Source: an uncultured Muribaculaceae bacterium
GTDB taxonomy: Bacteria; Bacteroidota; Bacteroidia; Bacteroidales; Muribaculaceae
NCBI GenBank assembly: GCA_910577465.1
Contig: CAJTMM010000008.1
Coordinates: 70,797 to 89,874, forward strand
DNA length: 19,078 nucleotides
Direction: 5' to 3'
Position 1 is the stretch's first letter; each line of letters starts with the position of its first letter. The translations under genes and the position numbers were made by a program. A model generated the notes under the pieces. The model made no database searches, was not told where the DNA came from, and worked only from the letters and a program-made list of their open reading frames with translations. Shown here in pieces: positions 14,772-19,078 of the stretch.

Positions 14772-17351
14772 TTATTTTCTTAGGTATATTGACAGTAGCA
14801 GTTCTCGGCCGCGTAGCCAACGCTGCGATTCAAATGAGTATGTCTGGCTGTAAGTGGTGTAGTTGTAGCTGCGGTGGTTCAGCAGATTGGTGAGCGATGC
14901 CGACAGTTCTATACGTTTGCTGAGCTTGTACACCAATTTGGTGTCAAGTATGAACACGTTTTTGAATTTCCCGGCTGTGAGTTCGTTGCGGTAATGCTCC
15001 CCCTCTATGCGCCATTCCCATTTATTGTGGGGCATAAGGTTTAGGAGCAGGTTCTGTTCCAGGCTGTGGAGCCACGCGTTTTTCATACCGTTCATTGACA
15101 TGCGGCTCGACCCATGGTTTATTGAGTAGTCGAAACTCAACCACCGCAATGGCGAGCCGCTGATTTTTGCTCCTATGCGCCATGATGTACCCACTGATGC
15201 CACATCGCTGTTCTCGGATATGAGATGTGACCGGCTGCGGTTGTAGCCGCCATTTATGTTGGCGCTACCGCGCATGAAGTCGAGGGTCTTGCCTATGTTG
15301 CCCGAAGCCATTGTGGTGCTGCCGTTGCTTTTCGCGTCGGTGTAGGTGTATGTGATGATGTCGCCCAGCAACTGTTGCGACATGGTGTAGGGCAGGTGCG
15401 ACCACGATTGTACCACCATGGCGTTGGCAAACACGCCGCGGCGGGTATGCTTGTAGGCTATGTTGCCCGAAACACTTTGCGATGTCGTGTTGTAGAAGTC
15501 ACCTGTTCCTTGATGAAACGAGCGGTAGTCGGTCATGATATAGCCCGTGTGTATCATGTTCAGCCGCATCGGTGAGCGGCCCGTACTGCCGTGGAGTCCT
15601 ATCTGTATTCTGTTGTTGGGCTTCCAGTTCATAGCTATCGATGGTGAGAAATACACCTCCGACCGATTGGCGAGCGCTTTGTCGAATGTATAGTGGGCGT
15701 AGCTCACCGGTGCCGTGATGGTCAGGTTCACACGTCTTACCCAGTATTCGAGCTTGGGTGTGGCGTACACGGTGAGGTAGTTGGTGTTTATTACCGATTC
15801 AAGGTCATCAGGCAGGTCTGTGATACCTGTGCATTCGGAGTTCATGCTGCGCAGGTAGCCCTTTATGCCGCCTTCGAGACTCACCGTTATGCCTTTGAGC
15901 GAGAATGCGTATGCCGCGCTTTCATGGGTGTAGAATGCGTGGTCGCCTATATGCTGGTGCATGTCGCCGGTGCTCATCGATACATTGAGTGTCTGCGGCA
16001 GCGATTCCCATTCGTTGTCGCTCCTGAAGGTTACGAGATGCTTGCCGTTGAATCGCTTTATCATCTTGAACTTATTGCTCACATAGTAGTCGGGCAGCGA
16101 TGCCGATTGCTCGTTTGGCAGCGAGCCGCTCACTCTTAGCCGCACGTCGTCCCAGTCTATATCGGTGCGCAGAGTGTTGTTGATGTAGGTGGTCTTTTGG
16201 TTTACTTCATAGATGAATTTTCCTGCGAGTGAATGGGAGCGGTCCCTGCCGTCGCGGTTTTCGGTCACTATGCGGTTGCCGTCGTTGAGGAAATAGGTGG
16301 TGATGTTTGCCGCCCGGGCGGTGATGCGGTTGAATGAATAGTCTATCTGTGACTTGAACTCACCGTTGCGCAGTTTCCACAGGCTGTTGGTCGATGCGAG
16401 GATTGAGCGGTTGAATAGCGTGCGTTTGCGGTTGAGTGAGGGCACCCCCGGCAGCGATACGCTTACATATCGGCTCAACCCGGTCTCGCGGCGCGATGCG
16501 AAGAAGTCGGTGGCGTGCGTCGAGAGGTCGTCGCCTGTGTTGTTGCTCTTTAGGGTGGTGATATGTTGGAATGATGGCATTACGGTCATGACAAAGAGTT
16601 CGCCGTTCCATATCGCGCCTTCCGGTTGCCATGAGTATCCGGCGGCGGCATCGCCGTGCACGCTCCATGTTGCCTTGGCTTTGTTCTTGAGCTTGAGGTT
16701 TATGGCGGCTTTGTCCGAGAAACTGATACCCGACAGCACTTGCATGGGCTGGAGGTTCTCCATCACCTCTACCGCTCCCACATCTTCGTGGTTTATACCG
16801 TTGGTGGCTATGCCGTATCTGCCGCCCAGAAGGTCTGAGCCCTCGATATAGAATTTATTTATATCCTCGCCCTGATACTTTATCTTCCCCGATTTCTCCA
16901 CGTCGATACCAGGCATACGTTTCAGCACGTCGCCTATCGAGCGGTCCTGGTTCTGCGCGAAGCTGCCCACGTTGTACGTCACCGTGTCCCCCTGCTCGCG
17001 TATGCGGTCGGCTTTCACGGTCACCTCTTTCAGCTTGGTGGCTCCCGGCACCATCTGTATGTCGAGCGGTAGTGTCACACTGTCGAGCGGTATTGACTGC
17101 TTTACGTAGCTCATCATGTTCACTTCAAGTCTGCTGCCCGGCATCGACGGTACTTTTATCGTGTACCGTCCGTCGGCTTTGGATGTGGCGAAGCCTTTGA
17201 TTTTACCGTCGGCGCTTTTTATTATCAGCGATGCGCCGATTATGGGCTCGTTGGTCTCACGGTCCGTTATCAGCCCCGACACATTGGTTTGCGCCGTGGT
17301 GGCTATGGCTATGCATAGCAGTATGTTGATGAGGAGGATTCGTATGGTCAT
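14772..17351 (-). CDS. TonB-dependent outer-membrane receptor with CarboxypepD_reg-like N-terminus
   Basis: An 859-residue outer-membrane protein. Signal peptide 1-20; a carboxypeptidase-regulatory-like Ig domain (about 22-105, containing VSGLITDRETNEPIIGAS and FATSKADGRYTI); a plug domain (about 107-222, with LKEVTVKADR, MPGIDVEKSGKIKYQG and NKFYIEGSDLLGGRYGIAT); then a beta-barrel to the C-terminus with many alternating-polarity strands and repeated YSFNRITA-like segments. Such proteins import ligands using TonB-ExbBD energy. No SusD homologue follows, so it is not a standard glycan-utilisation SusC/D pair. The gene starts 1 nt after the M56 stop codon and is followed 11 nt later by a GLPGLI gene, showing a tightly packed operon. 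The ligand cannot be inferred. Confidence 0.88.
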   Translation of the reverse strand: MTIRILLINILLCIAIATTAQTNVSGLITDRETNEPIIGASLIIKSADGKIKGFATSKADGRYTIKVPSMPGSRLEVNMMSYVKQSIPLDSVTLPLDIQMVPGATKLKEVTVKADRIREQGDTVTYNVGSFAQNQDRSIGDVLKRMPGIDVEKSGKIKYQGEDINKFYIEGSDLLGGRYGIATNGINHEDVGAVEVMENLQPMQVLSGISFSDKAAINLKLKNKAKATWSVHGDAAAGYSWQPEGAIWNGELFVMTVMPSFQHITTLKSNNTGDDLSTHATDFFASRRETGLSRYVSVSLPGVPSLNRKRTLFNRSILASTNSLWKLRNGEFKSQIDYSFNRITARAANITTYFLNDGNRIVTENRDGRDRSHSLAGKFIYEVNQKTTYINNTLRTDIDWDDVRLRVSGSLPNEQSASLPDYYVSNKFKMIKRFNGKHLVTFRSDNEWESLPQTLNVSMSTGDMHQHIGDHAFYTHESAAYAFSLKGITVSLEGGIKGYLRSMNSECTGITDLPDDLESVINTNYLTVYATPKLEYWVRRVNLTITAPVSYAHYTFDKALANRSEVYFSPSIAMNWKPNNRIQIGLHGSTGRSPMRLNMIHTGYIMTDYRSFHQGTGDFYNTTSQSVSGNIAYKHTRRGVFANAMVVQSWSHLPYTMSQQLLGDIITYTYTDAKSNGSTTMASGNIGKTLDFMRGSANINGGYNRSRSHLISENSDVASVGTSWRIGAKISGSPLRWLSFDYSINHGSSRMSMNGMKNAWLHSLEQNLLLNLMPHNKWEWRIEGEHYRNELTAGKFKNVFILDTKLVYKLSKRIELSASLTNLLNHRSYNYTTYSQTYSFESQRWLRGRELLLSIYLRK

Positions 17352-17352
17352 G

Positions 17353-18408
17353 TCATTCGTTCGTATGTATGTCTATACGGTTGCGGTCCTTGCTTATGGT
17401 TATTGACTTTATCTCGCTTGGTGCTACGTTGTTCAGGTCGTTTCTGTCCATTTCCGTGCCGTCTATGTATATTTTGGCATCGTCAATAGGACTCAATCGC
17501 TGTTCCTTTTCTGTTGCAGTGGTGGTTGCGGTGGTGGGCGTGGCGGGTGTCAGTATGCTTTTTACCTCGGGGTTGTTGAGGGTGGTTATGCCGAGCAGCA
17601 CTCCTGCCAATGGTAGTGCGTATAGACTTTTGCGCCACGCTCTCCAGTCTGCCGTTCGGTTCATCATAGCTATGCGCTTGCGCAGTTTGCTATGGTTGAG
17701 ATTGTTGGCTATGGATGGGAATTTTGAGCCTGCCGCTTTTTTTATTAGGAATAGCTGATAGGAACGTGCGTCGCAGCCTTGGTTCAGGGTATAGTTGTCG
17801 GCTTGATATTCATGCACCGATTTAAGTTCCGACCGCATGAGCCATGCCGCCGGATTGTACCAGCAGAGTATGGCTACGGCTTGGGCGAGTATCATGTCAG
17901 CCGAATGGCGGTGCATGATGTGGCCGTACTCATGGTTCAATATCGTCTCGCGGCTGTCGCGGTAATCCGTCTCGTTCATTACTATCATTCCGCCTATGCT
18001 GAACGGCGACAGTCCTTTCTCCTTTGATAGGTATATTGTCTTGCCGTCGAGTTCCACACGTCGGCATCCGCTTATGGTCCGGGACACACGTGTTATTTCC
18101 AGTATGGTGACTACCGTTGCCACTGTTGCGCCTATGAGCCATATCATGGCTATTATGGGGAGATGTTGGAGTAGGGCAGGGCTGCCGCTGAGAGCTATGG
18201 TCGGAATGGCGGTTGAGCCATCGTGTGCCGTCCATTGGCTGTAGAGGTTTATCGCGGGTGGTAGTGCGAGACTTGTAATGTATATGCACAGTAGCACGAA
18301 TCGGTTGGCTTCAAACTGCTTTTCTGAAGCTAATGCCCATTTGTATATCACCCACAGTATGAATAACGGGATGGATACCGAAAGGGTATATTGGAATAAA
18401 GATGTCAT
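17353..18408 (-). CDS. M56 (BlaR1/MecR1-like) membrane metallopeptidase with plug-like C-terminus
   Basis: A 351-residue inner-membrane zinc protease. Helices at about 8-24, 37-55, 82-103 and 261-278 surround a cytosolic catalytic domain with HEYGH at 159-163 and the third ligand E200 in HEYQAD. In BlaR1/MecR1 systems the protease, once a sensor domain is triggered, leads to inactivation of the BlaI/MecI repressor, derepressing the operon. Here no beta-lactam-binding domain is present. After the last helix comes a Thr/Ala-rich linker (287-303) and a segment (about 309-341) reading AKIYIDGTEM then EIKSITISKD, which resembles the TonB-receptor plug pattern of a YxxDG strand followed by I-x-S-I-x-x-x-KD. 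The BlaI-type gene ends 35 nt before; the receptor starts 1 nt after. Start ATG at 18408 precedes the first helix. Confidence 0.92.
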   Translation of the reverse strand: MTSLFQYTLSVSIPLFILWVIYKWALASEKQFEANRFVLLCIYITSLALPPAINLYSQWTAHDGSTAIPTIALSGSPALLQHLPIIAMIWLIGATVATVVTILEITRVSRTISGCRRVELDGKTIYLSKEKGLSPFSIGGMIVMNETDYRDSRETILNHEYGHIMHRHSADMILAQAVAILCWYNPAAWLMRSELKSVHEYQADNYTLNQGCDARSYQLFLIKKAAGSKFPSIANNLNHSKLRKRIAMMNRTADWRAWRKSLYALPLAGVLLGITTLNNPEVKSILTPATPTTATTTATEKEQRLSPIDDAKIYIDGTEMDRNDLNNVAPSEIKSITISKDRNRIDIHTNE

Positions 18409-18443
18409 CTCTATGGTCGGAATATGTGTAAGCGTACTCTTGT

Positions 18444-18815
18444 TTATTTCTTCTTTTCCACCATTTCAAGCAGCTGCCTGAGTTGTGTCGCATCTATCTG
18501 CTCCTCCTCCACCAATTGCGATACCATGGAGAAACAGTTGCCGAAATAGCGGTTTACCAACCGTCCCACCGCATTGCGGCGATAGTCGGTCTTCGGTTTT
18601 ATGGCGAAGTAGTTGAATCCACCGTATCGTCCCTGTTCGTGGCCCACGTAACCTTTCGATTCGAGAGCGCGCACAAACGACGATACCGTATTGATATGTG
18701 GCTTGGGGTCGCTGTAATATTGTATGAGGTCTTTCACCGGACATGGTCCGTGTTCCCACAGCAACAGCATGGTTTCCTCCTCTTTGTCGGTAAGTTTCTC
18801 TTTCTCCTCTTTCAT
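18444..18815 (-). CDS. BlaI/MecI/CopY-family transcriptional repressor
   Basis: A 123-residue winged-helix repressor: KLTDKEEETMLLLWEHGP (about 7-24) is the usual first helix, INTVSSFVRALESKGYV (about 41-57) the recognition helix and following turn, GRYGGFNYFAI the wing, and the helical tail (about 75-123) the dimerisation part that family members use and that the M56 partner is expected to inactivate. A TTG at 18839 would add eight residues (MPRTDVST), but the ATG at 18815 gives the normal N-terminus and is chosen. First gene of the six-gene operon; it should repress its own promoter at 18960-18990 until the membrane protease responds to a signal (established logic in BlaI/BlaR1, inferred here). 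Confidence 0.93.
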   Translation of the reverse strand: MKEEKEKLTDKEEETMLLLWEHGPCPVKDLIQYYSDPKPHINTVSSFVRALESKGYVGHEQGRYGGFNYFAIKPKTDYRRNAVGRLVNRYFGNCFSMVSQLVEEEQIDATQLRQLLEMVEKKK

Positions 18816-18824
18816 AGTTGATAC

Positions 18825-18880
18825 GTCAGTTCTTGGCAATGATTGGTGTAATCTGCTGAATACCGGTTTGCATCACAACG
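18825..18880. repeat. Imperfect direct repeat, copy 1 (56 bp)
   Basis: It aligns with 18884-18940 at 49 of 57 positions with one single-base gap. Shared blocks include GTCAGTTCTTG, CAATGATTG, TAATCT, AATACC and TTTGCATCACAACG. Both copies keep a GATT-N5-AATC dyad (here 18841-18853). Confidence 0.85.
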
Positions 18881-18883
18881 TTT

Positions 18884-18940
18884 GTCAGTTCTTGTCAATG
18901 ATTGATATAATCTCTTGAAATACCAATTTGCATCACAACG
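18884..18940. repeat. Imperfect direct repeat, copy 2 (57 bp)
   Basis: Second copy, three bases after the first. Its right end (ATCACAACGA, 18932-18941) also faces TCGTTGAGAT (18948-18957) as an inverted pair with one mismatch and a 6-nt spacer, linking it to the inverted repeat around the promoter. Confidence 0.85.
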
Positions 18941-18947
18941 ATTTTTC

Positions 18948-19002
18948 TCGTTGAGATTGCAAATCTAAAACATTTAATCCAAACCCGCAACAATCTCAAC
19001 GA
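18948..19002. promoter_or_regulatory. 12-bp perfect inverted repeat bracketing the operon promoter (candidate operator)
   Basis: TCGTTGAGATTG (18948-18959) and its exact complement CAATCTCAACGA (18991-19002) are separated by 31 nt that contain the core promoter. Binding of a dimeric repressor at both arms would block the promoter. The element CGTTG[A/T]GAT occurs four times: in each arm and once at the right end of each direct repeat. That BlaI binds here is inference; no match to the TACA/TGTA operators of Gram-positive BlaI was seen. Confidence 0.6.
18960..18990 (-). promoter_or_regulatory. Promoter of the BlaI-M56-receptor-GLPGLI operon
   Basis: On the minus strand TTG (18990-18988), a 20-nt spacer and TAGATTTG (18967-18960) match the Bacteroidota -33/-7 consensus. 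The transcript would start near 18953 and have a leader of about 138 nt covering both direct repeats before the ATG at 18815. Confidence 0.65.
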
Positions 19003-19078
19003 TTTTTTTAGTTAACCCATCCTCCCCCAAAAAAATTCCCCCACAAAAGTGCAAATTCGCACACCAACCCCCCTCTCC

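Larger units (their letters stand above)
18816..19078. other. Leader and promoter region of the BlaI/M56/receptor operon
   Basis: No gene is seen between the repressor ATG and the right edge. The region holds two imperfect direct repeats, a 12-bp inverted repeat with a promoter inside it, and then a cytosine/adenine-rich stretch (19015-19078) with short C-runs in which I recognise nothing. Confidence 0.7.

Noticed and set aside
14761..14820. TTG-initiated extension of the first GLPGLI gene
   Set aside because: It would overlap the receptor gene and put 20 residues before a clean signal peptide.
16354..16851. 165-codon plus-strand frame inside the receptor gene
   Set aside because: Antisense shadow of the receptor; no coherent domain or promoter.
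18816..18839. TTG-initiated extension of the BlaI-type gene
   Set aside because: The ATG at 18815 gives the usual family N-terminus, and the added eight residues lie in the leader repeat.
19021..19078. C- and A-rich run at the right edge, considered as a repeat array or origin element
   Set aside because: Only short homopolymer runs and a 4-bp dyad are visible, and the window ends there; no repeat unit can be defined.

Overview
The window looks like chromosomal DNA of a gut-type Bacteroidales bacterium, possibly a Muribaculaceae member (family-level placement is inference). The reasons are GLPGLI-family proteins, a TonB-dependent outer-membrane receptor with a carboxypeptidase-regulatory-like N-terminus, a BlaI/M56 regulator pair of the Bacteroidota kind, promoter -7 boxes of the form TAnnTTTG, absence of obvious Shine-Dalgarno sequences, and roughly balanced base composition. 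No tRNA, rRNA, CRISPR array, transposase or phage gene was seen, and all clear genes appear intact except the one cut by the left edge.

Left part (1-5005): a CPA-type K+(Na+)/H+ antiporter on the minus strand, truncated by the window edge, diverges from a PMCA-type calcium-pumping P-type ATPase. The ATPase ends at a strong hairpin terminator. A 331-base intergenic region follows, holding a good Bacteroidota promoter for an exported NlpC/P60 peptidase. Two hairpins separate this from the next block.

Middle (5141-12194): a minus-strand pair encodes an exported cysteine-knuckle protein (DnaJ-like zinc ladder) followed 35 nt later by an S1/P1 nuclease with all nine expected zinc ligands. The plus-strand pairs rsmA-mgtE (ATGA overlap) and pepT-miaA (TGATG overlap) are housekeeping: rRNA methylation plus Mg2+ transport, and peptide degradation plus tRNA modification. 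A small conserved-looking unknown gene lies on the minus strand between them.

Right part (12223-19078): a six-gene minus-strand operon, read from right to left: BlaI-type repressor, M56 (BlaR1-like) membrane metalloprotease, TonB-dependent outer-membrane receptor, and three tandem GLPGLI-family exported proteins. Spacings are 35, 1, 11, 82 and -4 nt. The promoter sits inside an elaborate array: a 12-bp perfect inverted repeat brackets the core promoter, and two 56/57-bp imperfect direct repeats lie in the leader. The M56 protease ends in a segment resembling a TonB-receptor plug motif. This is the best candidate for an undescribed system: a protease-sensed, de-repressible outer-membrane receptor module in which GLPGLI proteins stand where a SusD-like partner might be expected. 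Its ligand cannot be read from the sequence.
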